Shown one piece after another: positions 23,850-32,352 of a DNA stretch of 64,000 nucleotides. The notes under the pieces are model-generated. The model did no database searches and was not told the origin of the DNA. It saw only the letters and a program-made list of their open reading frames with translations. The position numbers and the translations under genes are program-made. The DNA is from SHZI01 sp031409515 (GTDB lineage: Bacteria > Pseudomonadota > Gammaproteobacteria > Steroidobacterales > GCA-2729495), in the NCBI GenBank assembly GCA_031409515.1, contig JANNXJ010000057.1:18682-82681 (forward strand). The letters are read 5' to 3'. The stretch's first letter is position 1. Each line of letters begins with the position of its first letter.

Positions 23850-26129
23850 ATGGAGTTTTCAGCGACTGCGGTATCACCGGATACCGGCTCACGGTTTACG
23901 CGTGCCTGGCTGCTCGGCCTGACGGTTATCGGCGCCGCGGCTCCAACCACCCTGCTCGCGCAGGCCGCCAACGCCCTCCCGGAAATCGTCGTTACCGCCC
24001 AGCGGCGGGAAGCGAACCTCCAGAGCGTGCCGGTCGCGGTCAGCGCCTTCGACGCGACCCAGCTGAAGGACCGGCAGATCATCGCGTCCCAGGACCTGCA
24101 GTTCGTCGTCCCCAGCCTCAAGATGACGAACAACATCACCTCCCCGACCAACCTGTCGCCGTCCCTGCGGGGCTCGTTGCAGCAGGACGCCTCCCTGATC
24201 GTCGCCGAGTCGCCCTTCGGCATCTACGTGGACGACGTCTACATCGGCCGGCTGAACGGCAACAATCTGGCCCTGAACGACATCGAGCGGGTCGAAGTGC
24301 TGCGCGGACCGCAAGGCACCCTGTACGGCCGCAATACCCTCCAGGGCGCCCTGAAGTTCATCTCCCGGACGCCGGGGGAAGACCCCTGGTTCGGCGCTTC
24401 TTTCGGAGCCGGCAACTTCGAGCAGTCCATGGTCAGTGCCACCGCGGGTGGGTCACTGGGCGGCGACTTCGCCGGATCCCTCTCCGGCATGTACAACAGC
24501 AAGGACGGCGAGTACTACAACGTCGTGACCCAGCAGGACACCGACAACCAGCAGAACTGGGGATTCCGAAGCAAACTGCGTTACATGGGCATCGACAAGG
24601 CGGACATACTTCTGTCGGCCTCCTATATCGACAGCAAGAACGACTCGCTGCCACTGATTCCGGCGACGACTCCCGGCGTACCCGATAACCAGCAGTTCAC
24701 CTCGGACGATCTGGTGCCAACCTTCGGGTTCTACAACATTGCGACGCCGATCAACGCCACGCCGGCACCGTCGCCGATTACCGCCAACCCCAGCGGCGAA
24801 ACAGAGCAGACCATCCTCTCTCTGAACGCGTCCTACGAACTGGGAGATGCCACCCTGCGGTCCATCACAGCCTACGTGCATACCCAGGACTTCTTCAGCA
24901 CGGACTTCAGCGGCGTGGGCGCGATTGTTGGAGCCAGCAACATCGATACTGACCAATGGACGCAGGAACTGCAGATACAGGGCTCCGCGTTCAATGACCG
25001 GTTGTCTTATCTGGGCGGCCTTTACTACCTCCACGAGAATGGCGATCAGGACTTCGGCTGGTTTTTCTTCCTGCCCGTCTCTACCAGCCAGATTGATGCG
25101 ACTACCGACTCCTACGCCGTCTTCGGCCAGATTGACTACAAGATCACCACGGCCCTGAACGCCACGCTGGGTCTCCGCTGGGTCCGGGATGAAAAGACCT
25201 TTGATATCGCCCAGCAGCTGACGGCAGAAGTGCAGGCTCCCGGTTCGCCTTTCCTGCCCTTCCTGAACCCGGCCCTGACCAGTGTGTCCCTCGACAACAC
25301 CTACAACGAAACCACGCCCAGAATTGGTCTGGACTACACCTTCAGCCCCTTTGGCAGCGTCAATAGCCTGATGGCCTATGTATCCGCCGCCAAGGGCTTC
25401 AAATCCGGTGGCTACAACGGCATTAACATCTTCAATCTCGGCGACGCGCTGACGGCCTATGCCCCCGAGAAGAACTGGACCTATGAGGGCGGTCTGAAGA
25501 CCGAAGCATTTAACAACCGGGTGCGCTTCAACGCCGCCTATTTCTGGGCCCAGATTTCCGATCTGACAGCCAATGCCACAGCGCCCGGCTTCGCCTTCCC
25601 GGTGCAAAACGTCGGTGATGCAGACGTCCACGGCTTCGAGCTTGAGCTCACCATGGTGCCGGTGGATAACCTTACCTTCTTTGCAACGGCCACGTTCGCC
25701 CACGGGTCCTACGGCAGCCTCGAACCCCTCAGCGCTCCGGCTCTTGCAGAGTCACGCTGGGGCGTCAACGCACGCGTGCCCCAGGTGCCCACCTGGGCCT
25801 ACACCGTCGGGTTTGACTACGGCGTGGCGGTGCCGCTACCCACCGGCAGCGGGATGTTTCACATCGGCCTGGACTGGTTTAACACGGATGACTACGTGAC
25901 GAGTGCCACGAACGACTTCGTCGCCAGCTCTTACGACCGGGTCAACGGCTTCATCAGCCTGGACGTCAACGAGAACTGGAACGTGCGACTGGCGGCGAGG
26001 AATCTCGGGAACTCTGAAGACATCACTTCCGGCAGCCGCGGCGCGCCGACGGGGCCGGTTCAGGGTCTGGGTGGCTTCATCGCCCTGCCGCCAAGGGAAA
26101 TCATGCTCTCCCTCAACTACACGATGTAG
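23850..26129 (+). CDS. TonB-dependent outer-membrane receptor
   Basis: 759 residues. Signal region AWLLGLTVIGAAAPTTLLAQA, then the TonB box EIVVTAQRRE right after it, a plug domain (about 50-165: PVAVSAFDATQLKD, RVEVLRGPQGTLYGRNTLQG, ALKFISRTPG) and a 22-strand barrel to the end, with C-terminal NYTM. The ribosome-binding site GAAGGGGG precedes ATG. The barrel type, with DFDYGV- and AAKGFKSGGYNG-like strands, is shared with receptors for siderophores, vitamins and large carbon substrates, and the ligand cannot be told. Gene stands alone; its TAG stop opens a GTAGGAGCGG element, and a strong terminator follows. Confidence 0.94.
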   Translation: MEFSATAVSPDTGSRFTRAWLLGLTVIGAAAPTTLLAQAANALPEIVVTAQRREANLQSVPVAVSAFDATQLKDRQIIASQDLQFVVPSLKMTNNITSPTNLSPSLRGSLQQDASLIVAESPFGIYVDDVYIGRLNGNNLALNDIERVEVLRGPQGTLYGRNTLQGALKFISRTPGEDPWFGASFGAGNFEQSMVSATAGGSLGGDFAGSLSGMYNSKDGEYYNVVTQQDTDNQQNWGFRSKLRYMGIDKADILLSASYIDSKNDSLPLIPATTPGVPDNQQFTSDDLVPTFGFYNIATPINATPAPSPITANPSGETEQTILSLNASYELGDATLRSITAYVHTQDFFSTDFSGVGAIVGASNIDTDQWTQELQIQGSAFNDRLSYLGGLYYLHENGDQDFGWFFFLPVSTSQIDATTDSYAVFGQIDYKITTALNATLGLRWVRDEKTFDIAQQLTAEVQAPGSPFLPFLNPALTSVSLDNTYNETTPRIGLDYTFSPFGSVNSLMAYVSAAKGFKSGGYNGINIFNLGDALTAYAPEKNWTYEGGLKTEAFNNRVRFNAAYFWAQISDLTANATAPGFAFPVQNVGDADVHGFELELTMVPVDNLTFFATATFAHGSYGSLEPLSAPALAESRWGVNARVPQVPTWAYTVGFDYGVAVPLPTGSGMFHIGLDWFNTDDYVTSATNDFVASSYDRVNGFISLDVNENWNVRLAARNLGNSEDITSGSRGAPTGPVQGLGGFIALPPREIMLSLNYTM

Positions 26130-26160
26130 GAGCGGGGTAGGAGCGGCTTAAGCCGCGACC
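26127..26160 (+). repeat. REP-like element after the TonB receptor gene
   Basis: The stop TAG starts TAGGAGCGGGG, followed by a full GTAGGAGCGGCTTAAGCCGC palindrome (26137-26156) with the stem GCGGCTTAAGCCGC. The same head GTAGGAGCG recurs at 14933, 38323-38360, 41651 and 41698. Known REP sequences in Pseudomonas and Xanthomonas have this form. Confidence 0.75.
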
Positions 26161-26173
26161 CGTCACCAACCAA

Positions 26174-26207
26174 AGCCCGCCGGCCTTACCGCCGGCGGGC
26201 TTTTTTT
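26174..26207 (+). terminator. Intrinsic terminator of the TonB receptor gene, possibly bidirectional
   Basis: Perfect 11-bp stem AGCCCGCCGGC / GCCGGCGGGCT with loop CTTACC, followed by seven T. On the minus strand it lies at the end of the DUF3313-like gene and is followed by three T only, so it may serve both genes with lower efficiency there. Confidence 0.92.
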
Positions 26208-26938
26208 CAGCCTGCGGTGGGCGCGGCGGGCGGCGTGGCGGCCACCGGCGCCTGCACGGCCGCCAGATGCTTCCGCAGAATGTCGGCCCAGCGCCGCAGG
26301 ATCTGGTCCGCCGCGGCCTTATTGGTCACGCTGTTGGCCACCCCGGCGAGCCCACTGTTGTCGGCCTCCGGATCGATGACCCGGGCCAGCAGGGTATTGG
26401 TCGCGGAATCGTAGAGCTCCAGGTAGAGGGTCATCTGCCCGGCCGAGGCCACCACGGTGGCACTCATGTCGGGGGTCATCAGATCAGGCGCCGTGACCAC
26501 CAGGTTGATAAGGGCGGGCCGGACTACGAGAACGTCGGTTGCCGCAAAGTCCACCACGGGGTAGCCACCCTTGGCCTGCAGCTCCTGGGTAAACACCTGC
26601 TTGAACTCCGCCGCGAGCGCCGTCGTGATCTTCGTCATGTCCTGGGTGGTGATCTGGCGCGCCAGGCCGGGTTGATCCGCGTTGTAGTCCCGCTGGAAGT
26701 TGTCAGCGAACTGGACGAAGCAGTCGAGAATTGCGACGCGCTTGTAGGGCGCCAGCGTGAAGCCGGGCTTCAGGTACACCGCGCGGAGCGTGGTGTCTTT
26801 TTGCAGTACCAGCCCCTCGGGGCTTACGGGCGGGAATGGGTCTGCGGCCTTCGCGGCCGGAGAGTGGGCGAGGACCAGACTGGCGACGACGATGGCGGTC
26901 CAGGCGAACGGGCGGGCGGCGGGTTTGACGCTTTTCAT
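26207..26938 (-). CDS. DUF3313-like secreted protein
   Basis: 243 residues with signal peptide (FAWTAIVVASLVLAHSPAAKA). The mature protein starts with a Pro-rich stretch, then LKPGFTLAPYKRVAILDCFVQF, QDMTKITTALAAEFKQVFTQEL, ALINLVVTAPDL and GQMTLYLELYDSATNTLLARVID, the strand-helix pattern of DUF3313 lipoproteins, though a lipobox Cys is not seen. Function of that family is unknown; members are envelope proteins. Divergent to nothing nearby; the promoter is expected in 26939-26998. Convergent with the TonB receptor gene across the shared terminator. Confidence 0.78.
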   Translation of the reverse strand: MKSVKPAARPFAWTAIVVASLVLAHSPAAKAADPFPPVSPEGLVLQKDTTLRAVYLKPGFTLAPYKRVAILDCFVQFADNFQRDYNADQPGLARQITTQDMTKITTALAAEFKQVFTQELQAKGGYPVVDFAATDVLVVRPALINLVVTAPDLMTPDMSATVVASAGQMTLYLELYDSATNTLLARVIDPEADNSGLAGVANSVTNKAAADQILRRWADILRKHLAAVQAPVAATPPAAPTAG

Positions 26939-26998
26939 GGGTACCTCCTTGGGTGGCGCCCTACGCTACCTGCGGGACTGGGGCTCGGCAAGCGCTGG

Positions 26999-27205
26999 CT
27001 AGTCCCGTGAGGGGTTCTCAGGCGTGCCGGATTGGAGCTGCCCGCTCGGAGGCAGAACACTCTCTGATGCGGGGCCTCGTCGAGCCGTGACTCGCCAGCC
27101 CTGGATCAGCTCCTGCACGCAGCGGGCAATGACGAGCGGAAACAGGCTGATGTACAAAGTGCAGGTTAGGGCTGCACCGGCAATCAATAGCTCTTTCGGG
27201 GTCAT
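26999..27205 (-). CDS. Small membrane protein, hypothetical
   Basis: 68 residues, ATG at 27205 with AAAGGAAAG just upstream. One membrane span (LLIAGAALTCTLYISLFPLVIA, about 6-27), then a basic segment (ELIQGWRVTARRG) and a Pro/Ser-rich tail. No family recognised. It lies at the right edge of the normal-GC region and may be the end of an accessory insertion. Confidence 0.5.
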   Translation of the reverse strand: MTPKELLIAGAALTCTLYISLFPLVIARCVQELIQGWRVTARRGPASESVLPPSGQLQSGTPENPSRD

Positions 27206-27278
27206 TGCTTTCCTTTAGGGAGCATCGCCAGCTGCCTTCTGGGATAACTCCAGCCGCTGACCATCTACACAGCCAATT

Positions 27279-27734
27279 CTAAAGGCTCGGAATGTACTGA
27301 TACCGCAATACCGCAACCGCCAGGATCATGCCGATACTGAGGATCAGCGTATCTCTGCCGTCATTGGTCACTAAGTATCGAGCCATTGCGCATGCCACAA
27401 CCGTGAATGCGGTTGTGGCTACGTTAACGGGCCCGGATCCGAACTGGACAATGTTTGGAGATACCAACATTAGAAAACGAAACAAGGCCGCAGTCTCGAT
27501 CACTAGCAGCAGCAGAATTGTTGGCCAACGCAAAATAGGAAAACGAACTGCAGTAACCGAAATCGGTACGACAGACAGCAGCAACACCTGCCAAAAGTTG
27601 GCTGCCCCCTCGCTCCACGTGAAGTTACCAAGTAGCACATTGGTCCCACGAGTATGTAGCACCAGTACTGCACCCAGCAGGACAAGCACGGCGACGTAGC
27701 GCCACCCACCCGGCAATCTGCCCTCGAATGTCAT
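27279..27734 (-). CDS. Four-helix membrane protein, hypothetical
   Basis: 151 residues with about four membrane spans (YVAVLVLLGAVLVLH, FWQVLLLSVVPISVTAV, WPTILLLLVIETAALFRFL, LILSIGMILAVAVLRY). GC content here is clearly lower than in the rest of the window and codon choice is different, a sign of transfer. It directly follows a piece that reads like the end of an Rhs core, so an immunity-protein role is conceivable. No family recognised. Confidence 0.6.
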   Translation of the reverse strand: MTFEGRLPGGWRYVAVLVLLGAVLVLHTRGTNVLLGNFTWSEGAANFWQVLLLSVVPISVTAVRFPILRWPTILLLLVIETAALFRFLMLVSPNIVQFGSGPVNVATTAFTVVACAMARYLVTNDGRDTLILSIGMILAVAVLRYQYIPSL

Positions 27735-27774
27735 TACTTTGCCCCGGCTTCGTCTGGAGACTGAAAGTTCTGCT

Positions 27775-27873
27775 TTAGCGCCTCAAGAAGATCTCTATGG
27801 ACAATGTTGCCCCAAAGACTACGTCCGCCGTCCAGTCCGCTTCTCGTCGCTTGCCAAACGCGTCATAGCTGAA
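27775..27873 (-). pseudogene. Rhs/YD-repeat remnant
   Basis: Reading the minus strand from 27873, the frame gives FSYDAFGKRREADWTADVVF and stops at TAA 27775. The core SYDAFGKRR.ADWT is typical of an Rhs/YD repeat before a variable C-terminal toxin. There is no start codon and an in-frame stop about 60 bases upstream, so it is a fragment. It sits in the low-GC patch, which supports a decayed polymorphic-toxin locus. Confidence 0.55.
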
Positions 27874-27999
27874 AGGCACGGTGCCGCAGGACGTCCACCG
27901 TGAGAGTACGCCACATCCGGATCATATAGGGCCTTTCTCCGGTGGCCCCCTGCACTCCCAGGCAACACCCTGCGCGGGTGAGACCTTGTCCATACAGCC

Positions 28000-28018
28000 T
28001 ATACGCGTTCTGCGTATA
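28000..28018. promoter_or_regulatory. Palindromic operator upstream of the HigBA-like pair
   Basis: TATACGC-GTTCT-GCGTATA: 7-bp arms and 5-bp spacer, just before the GTG of the toxin gene at 28025. Its position fits the TA autoregulation site, bound by the HTH antitoxin. Confidence 0.6.
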
Positions 28019-28024
28019 CTTGCC

Positions 28025-28372
28025 GTGAAACTGGTCTTCGTCGAAGCGCCCGCCTTCACCCGGCACCGTGAGTCGTACCTGGATGACCAGGACTTCATGC
28101 AGTTGCAGGCGCTACTTCTGCACAACCCGGCGAGAGGCGACGTCATTGCCGTAACCGGAAGCCTGAGGAAGCTTCGCTGGACTGATTCCCGACGCGGCAA
28201 AGGCAGGCGCGGTGGTCTGCGTATCGTGTACCTCCACCTTCAGAGCGATAGTGAAATATGGTTCTTCACGCTGTACGACAAAAACGAAGTGGCCGACCTG
28301 ACGCCCCGCGAGAAGGCGCTGCTCAGGAAGGTCGTCGACGAGGAACTCGCACAGAGGGAACGAAGGTTGTGA
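28025..28372 (+). CDS. RelE/HigB-type toxin of a type II TA system
   Basis: 115 residues from GTG 28025; a longer frame upstream crosses the operator. Fold pattern of RelE/ParE toxins: FVEAPAFTRHRESYLDDQDF, then GDVIAVTGSLRKLRWTDSRR, GKGRRGGLRIVYLHLQ and IWFFTLYDKNEVADLTPREK, with the basic residues that support mRNA cleavage on the ribosome. DLTPREKALLRKVVDEE is typical of the HigB-2/DUF1044 branch. Toxin-first order and GTGA overlap with the HTH antitoxin match HigBA. Degradation of translated mRNA is expected for the family. Confidence 0.86.
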   Translation: MKLVFVEAPAFTRHRESYLDDQDFMQLQALLLHNPARGDVIAVTGSLRKLRWTDSRRGKGRRGGLRIVYLHLQSDSEIWFFTLYDKNEVADLTPREKALLRKVVDEELAQRERRL

Positions 28373-28701
28373 CCAACCAGCGCCGTCTCGTTGATGAACT
28401 GCTCGAGGGCGTGGCTGCCATGCGGGCCAGCCGTTCCGGGAAGATCACCCTGCGGACGCACGTGGTCGAGGAACTGCCGCCGCTGTCTGTCAGTCGCCGG
28501 CAAATTCAGGCCACGCGACGCAAGCTGGGCCTGTCACGAGCGGTGTTTGCACGCCGATTACGGGTATCGACACGAACGCTGGAGAACTGGGAACAGGGCC
28601 GCTCGGAGCCGAATGCCCAGGCCGCCGCCCTGATTCTTATGGTGGAAGTGTTTCCGGATACCCTCGATCGACTGGCCGTCCTGGGGACATTGCACCCCTG
28701 A
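28369..28701 (+). CDS. HigA-like HTH antitoxin (Xre family)
   Basis: 110 residues from GTG 28369, overlapping the toxin stop (GTGA). The C-terminal helix-turn-helix reads SVSRRQIQATRRKLGLSRAV then FARRLRVSTRTLENWEQGRS, typical for HigA/NadS-type antitoxins that bind both toxin and operator. The N-terminal helix (RLVDELLEGVAAMRAS) probably covers the toxin. The last 65 bp overlap the 3' end of crtB on the other strand, which ties the end of this accessory patch to the carotenoid operon. Confidence 0.88.
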   Translation: MTNQRRLVDELLEGVAAMRASRSGKITLRTHVVEELPPLSVSRRQIQATRRKLGLSRAVFARRLRVSTRTLENWEQGRSEPNAQAAALILMVEVFPDTLDRLAVLGTLHP

Positions 28702-29647
28702 ACTCCGGCATCGTCCAGAGATCTTCTGCCCGTGGTGCAGCGTCTCGCCACCGGTCCCAGGTCACCGACTGCAACGCCCGCAGGACCCCGACGGACAGGT
28801 AAAGCATCTTCCGCGGCGTGCCCACCACGGCACGGGTATCCCAGGCCTGGGCACCGCGGGCGAGGACGAGGCTGCCGATATCCCGGTAGACCCCCAGCGC
28901 CGTGGCCACCGCCCACGCGGAGCGAAAACCGAGGGACTGCAGGCCCGTTGCGGCTGACTGATAGTAGCGGTCCGATTCAGCCAGCAGGCGCCGGACCACC
29001 CCGGCCACCGCCAGCCGCTGCTCGGGCCGCGCCAGCGTACCCTCGGGAATCCCCGCCTCGGCCAGCCACTCCGCGGGCAGGTAGCGGCGGCCGTTGCGCG
29101 CGTCGTCCACCACGTCCCGGGCAATGTTGGTGAGCTGGAACGCAATGCCCAGGTCTGCGGCGCGCTGCAGGTCCCGGGTGTCCCGCACGCCCATGACCAG
29201 CGCCATCATCACGCCCACCACACCGGCGACGCGGTAGCAGTAGAGCAGGGTCTCGTCGATCGTGCGGTAGCTGAAGCCGGTCACGTCCATCTCGAACCCG
29301 GCGAGGAGTTCCAGCGCGTGCCGTTCGGGAATCCCGTGGTCCCGCGCCACCCGCTGCAAGGCCTGGAACACCGGATCGGTGACCGTCTCGCCCCGGAGAG
29401 CGCGGCGGGTTTCGTTCCGGAGCTTGACGAGACTGGCCGCGGGGTTGTGGGCGGGGTCGTGCTGCGGCCGGGCGACCGGCGAGCTGCCGAGCTCCTGGCC
29501 GTCGATCTCGTCGTCGCAATGGCGGCACCAGGCGTAGAGCATCCAGGCGTGGTCGCGGGTCGCGGGAGCAAACAGGCGGGACGCCAGCGCAAAGCTGCGG
29601 GAGCCCTTGCGGATCATGTCCCGACTGTTGCTGACGACAGCGTCCAT
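28637..29647 (-). CDS. crtB: Phytoene synthase
   Basis: 336 residues from ATG 29647, directly after the crtI stop with GGGAGCAGG upstream (TTG 29671 is an alternative). Trans-isoprenyl synthase motifs: RKGSRSFALASRLFAP, first aspartate-rich motif CRHCDDEIDG, and the signature AFQLTNIARDVVDDARNGRR with the second aspartate motif. It condenses two geranylgeranyl-PP to phytoene. Third crt gene of the operon. The C-terminus runs 65 bp into the antitoxin gene on the other strand. No geranylgeranyl-PP synthase (crtE) is in the window. Confidence 0.95.
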   Translation of the reverse strand: MDAVVSNSRDMIRKGSRSFALASRLFAPATRDHAWMLYAWCRHCDDEIDGQELGSSPVARPQHDPAHNPAASLVKLRNETRRALRGETVTDPVFQALQRVARDHGIPERHALELLAGFEMDVTGFSYRTIDETLLYCYRVAGVVGVMMALVMGVRDTRDLQRAADLGIAFQLTNIARDVVDDARNGRRYLPAEWLAEAGIPEGTLARPEQRLAVAGVVRRLLAESDRYYQSAATGLQSLGFRSAWAVATALGVYRDIGSLVLARGAQAWDTRAVVGTPRKMLYLSVGVLRALQSVTWDRWRDAAPRAEDLWTMPEFRGAMSPGRPVDRGYPETLPP

Positions 29648-29648
29648 C

Positions 29649-31136
29649 TCAGCCTGCTCCCAGGTCCGCAAGCATCAGGCCCGCCGTGGCCTTGGCGGAA
29701 CCAATGACGCCCGGTATACCCGCACCCGGGTGGGTGCCAGCCCCCACGAAGTACAGATTGTGAATGCGGTCGTCCCGATTGTGAACCCGAAAGAACGCAC
29801 TCTGGGTCAGCAGCGGTTCCAGGGAGAAGGCGGAACCCAGGTGGGCGTTGAGTTCGGTCGCAAAATCCGCCGGGGTAAAGATGCGGGAGGTGACCAGATT
29901 GGCGCGCAGCCCGGGCAGGGTGTGCTTTTCCAGGGCATCCAGGATCTTGTCCCGGTACTTCGGCCCCACCACGCTCCAGTCGACGGCTGCTTTTTTCAGG
30001 TTTGGCACCGGCGCCAGCACATAGAAACCGGCCTGCCCCGGGGGCGCCAGTGAGGTATCCGTCCGGGACGGGTTGTGCAGGTACAGGGAGAAGTCGTCCG
30101 GGAGGATGCCCCGGTCGAAAATGTCCGTGAGCAGCTCCCGGTAACGCGGCCCGAACAGCACCGTGTGGTGAGCGATCTCCGGGTACTGGCGCTTCAGGCC
30201 AAAGTACACGACGAACAGGGAATTGCTGAAGCGCTTGCCGGTCAGGCGTCGGGCCATCACCTGCCCCCGGTCGGTGCCGGCCAGCAGGGAGGAATAGGTG
30301 TGCACCACGTCCGCGTTGCTCGCCACCGCGTCCACCACCACGCTCCGGCCGTCCGCCGTGGCCACCTCCGCGGCACGACCGTTGCGCAACCGGATTTCCT
30401 CCACAGGACAACCCAGACGCACCTCGCCCCCCAGATCCTGGAACAGACGCACGAGGGCTCGCACCAGCGCGCCCGTGCCGCCCCGGGGAAACCGCACGCC
30501 CCACTCGCGCTCCAGCGCATGGATCAGGGCGTAGATGGAAGACACCTGGAACGGATTACCGCCGATCAGGAGGGACTGGAAGCTGAAGGCCTGGCGCAGA
30601 TGGGGGTCCTGCATATAGTCAGAGACCACGCTATAGACGGAGCGATCACTGCGCAGCCGGATCAGCTGGGGCGCGACGCGCACCATGCTCCAGAAGCTCT
30701 GGAACGGCACGGTCCCAAGCTTCAGGTAGCCCTCGCGAAACACGGCCTCGGAGAACTTGAGGAACCTGCGATAACCATCCGCATCGGCGGGATTGATGCG
30801 GGCGATGGCGGTGGCCACTGCGTCCGCGTCTGCGTTGTACTCCAGCGTCACCCCGTCCGGCCAGACCAGGCGATAGAACGGCTCGACTTTCAGCAGTTCG
30901 ATGTAGTCGCCCATCGCCCGGCCACTCAGCTCGAACAGTTCCTCAATGGCGTTCGGCGCGGTAATCACCGTCGGCCCCGCATCGAAGGTAAAGCCATCCT
31001 GCTCGTACACGTAGGCCCGCCCGCCAGGCCGCTCCCGCTTTTCCAGCAACACGGTCTGAATACCGGCCGACTGCAGCCGGATGGCCAGCGCGAGGCCGCC
31101 GAATCCAGCCCCAATTACCGCGGCGGACTTGCTCAT
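29649..31136 (-). CDS. crtI: Phytoene desaturase
   Basis: 495 residues, normal length for bacterial CrtI. FAD-binding Rossmann start AAVIGAGFGGLALAIRLQSAG with the following LLEKRERPGGRAY, and the C-terminal CrtI-type signature FFRVHNRDDRIHNLYFVGAG then THPGAGIPGVIGSAKATAGL. It desaturates phytoene stepwise to lycopene (or neurosporene), the number of steps not being readable from sequence. It is between crtY and crtB in the same orientation; the gap to crtY is 22 bp. Confidence 0.96.
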   Translation of the reverse strand: MSKSAAVIGAGFGGLALAIRLQSAGIQTVLLEKRERPGGRAYVYEQDGFTFDAGPTVITAPNAIEELFELSGRAMGDYIELLKVEPFYRLVWPDGVTLEYNADADAVATAIARINPADADGYRRFLKFSEAVFREGYLKLGTVPFQSFWSMVRVAPQLIRLRSDRSVYSVVSDYMQDPHLRQAFSFQSLLIGGNPFQVSSIYALIHALEREWGVRFPRGGTGALVRALVRLFQDLGGEVRLGCPVEEIRLRNGRAAEVATADGRSVVVDAVASNADVVHTYSSLLAGTDRGQVMARRLTGKRFSNSLFVVYFGLKRQYPEIAHHTVLFGPRYRELLTDIFDRGILPDDFSLYLHNPSRTDTSLAPPGQAGFYVLAPVPNLKKAAVDWSVVGPKYRDKILDALEKHTLPGLRANLVTSRIFTPADFATELNAHLGSAFSLEPLLTQSAFFRVHNRDDRIHNLYFVGAGTHPGAGIPGVIGSAKATAGLMLADLGAG

Positions 31137-31158
31137 GATGTCTTGGTACTTGTGTGCA

Positions 31159-32352
31159 TCAGCGACCCGGTGCTTTCAGTGTGGCGGGCATACCCGGCGA
31201 GCGGCTGCTCGACGGCAGGACGTAGCGCAGCGCCCGGTAGACGGGCACTGGTGGTGTACCGGTCAGCACGCGACTGATGTCCATCGGAGTCAGCGCGCCG
31301 GCATAGAAGTGGTTGATCACAGACTCGGGCAGCCGGTAAAAGTGCTGGAGGACCCGGTAGCGCTCGGCAGGCGCCGCGGCCAGGAACAGCATGCGGTTCA
31401 GCAGGCGGAAGACCCGCTGCTCCCGCCACCGACGCGCCACCCGACGCCTGATCCAGGGGGCGACTGCCCTGCTGTGCAGGTCGGGCAGGCGCGGCAGGGC
31501 GTCCGCCAGTCCGGCGGCCTCGGGCACCGAGTACCCAGTGGTGTGGTGGAACAGGCCGGCATGCAGGCCGGACCGGGGCACGTCATCGGCAACCGGCCAG
31601 AACTCCTCCAGATTGCAATCGAGCACGATGGGCAACACCCCAGTCTCTTCTGCCAGCACAGTCTGCACCTGCCAGCGCTGGTCGACAGCGTAGCGACTGA
31701 TGTGTGCCCGGAGGACCGCTGGTTCCAGCGCGCCGGTATCGCTGTAGTAGGTGTCCTCGATCAGCAGCTCGGTGGCCGTGAAGGGCAGCACGTAGACGAA
31801 GCGGTAACCCTGCTCCTGGGACACCGTCGCGTCCATCAGCAGCGGGCCCGTCAGTCCGTGGGGTCCGGTCAGCCGCACGCGCTGGCCCAGAAACTTTTGG
31901 TAGCGCAGCGTGACCCCGGCGGGCACTCCGGAGCCGAGACCACGGCCGTCCACCACGAGGTCTGCCTGCAACTGCTCGCCCCCACGGAGCGTGACCCGGT
32001 CTGGCGCCACCGCCACGACGGGCGCGTCAAGCCGCACCTGGTCGCCCAGGGTCCGCATTACCACCTCGTGGAGGTGCTCGGAGGTCAGCGAGTGATAGCT
32101 GCCCGTCAGGCGCCGGCTGCGCCCAGGGAACCGGACGTCATGATGGGGCCAGGAGTAGCTGGCGAGGGGCAGCAGCCAGGCGCCAGTTTCCGGCGCCACG
32201 TCGGTGCCGTGAAAGGACCAGGTGTGCTGTCCGCCCAGGCAGCTCGAGCTTTCCACAAGGGTCAGGGACACGTCCGGCCGCAGAGCACGGAGGCGCAGAC
32301 CCAGCAGGCAGTTCGCCAGACCCCCGCCCACCAGCACCACCGACCCGGTCAT
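31159..32352 (-). CDS. crtY: Lycopene beta-cyclase
   Basis: 397 residues from ATG 32352, overlapping the previous stop as ATGA. Dinucleotide-binding N-terminus VVLVGGGLANCLLGLRLRAL, then the CrtY signature parts LVVDGRGLG, YRFVYVLPFTATELLIEDTY, LPIVLDCNLEEFW, AGLFHHTTGYSVPEAA. The family turns lycopene into beta-carotene. Together with CrtI and CrtB it predicts a beta-carotene-type pigment; no crtZ or crtW gene is present here, so later modification genes would be elsewhere. Confidence 0.95.
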   Translation of the reverse strand: MTGSVVLVGGGLANCLLGLRLRALRPDVSLTLVESSSCLGGQHTWSFHGTDVAPETGAWLLPLASYSWPHHDVRFPGRSRRLTGSYHSLTSEHLHEVVMRTLGDQVRLDAPVVAVAPDRVTLRGGEQLQADLVVDGRGLGSGVPAGVTLRYQKFLGQRVRLTGPHGLTGPLLMDATVSQEQGYRFVYVLPFTATELLIEDTYYSDTGALEPAVLRAHISRYAVDQRWQVQTVLAEETGVLPIVLDCNLEEFWPVADDVPRSGLHAGLFHHTTGYSVPEAAGLADALPRLPDLHSRAVAPWIRRRVARRWREQRVFRLLNRMLFLAAAPAERYRVLQHFYRLPESVINHFYAGALTPMDISRVLTGTPPVPVYRALRYVLPSSSRSPGMPATLKAPGR

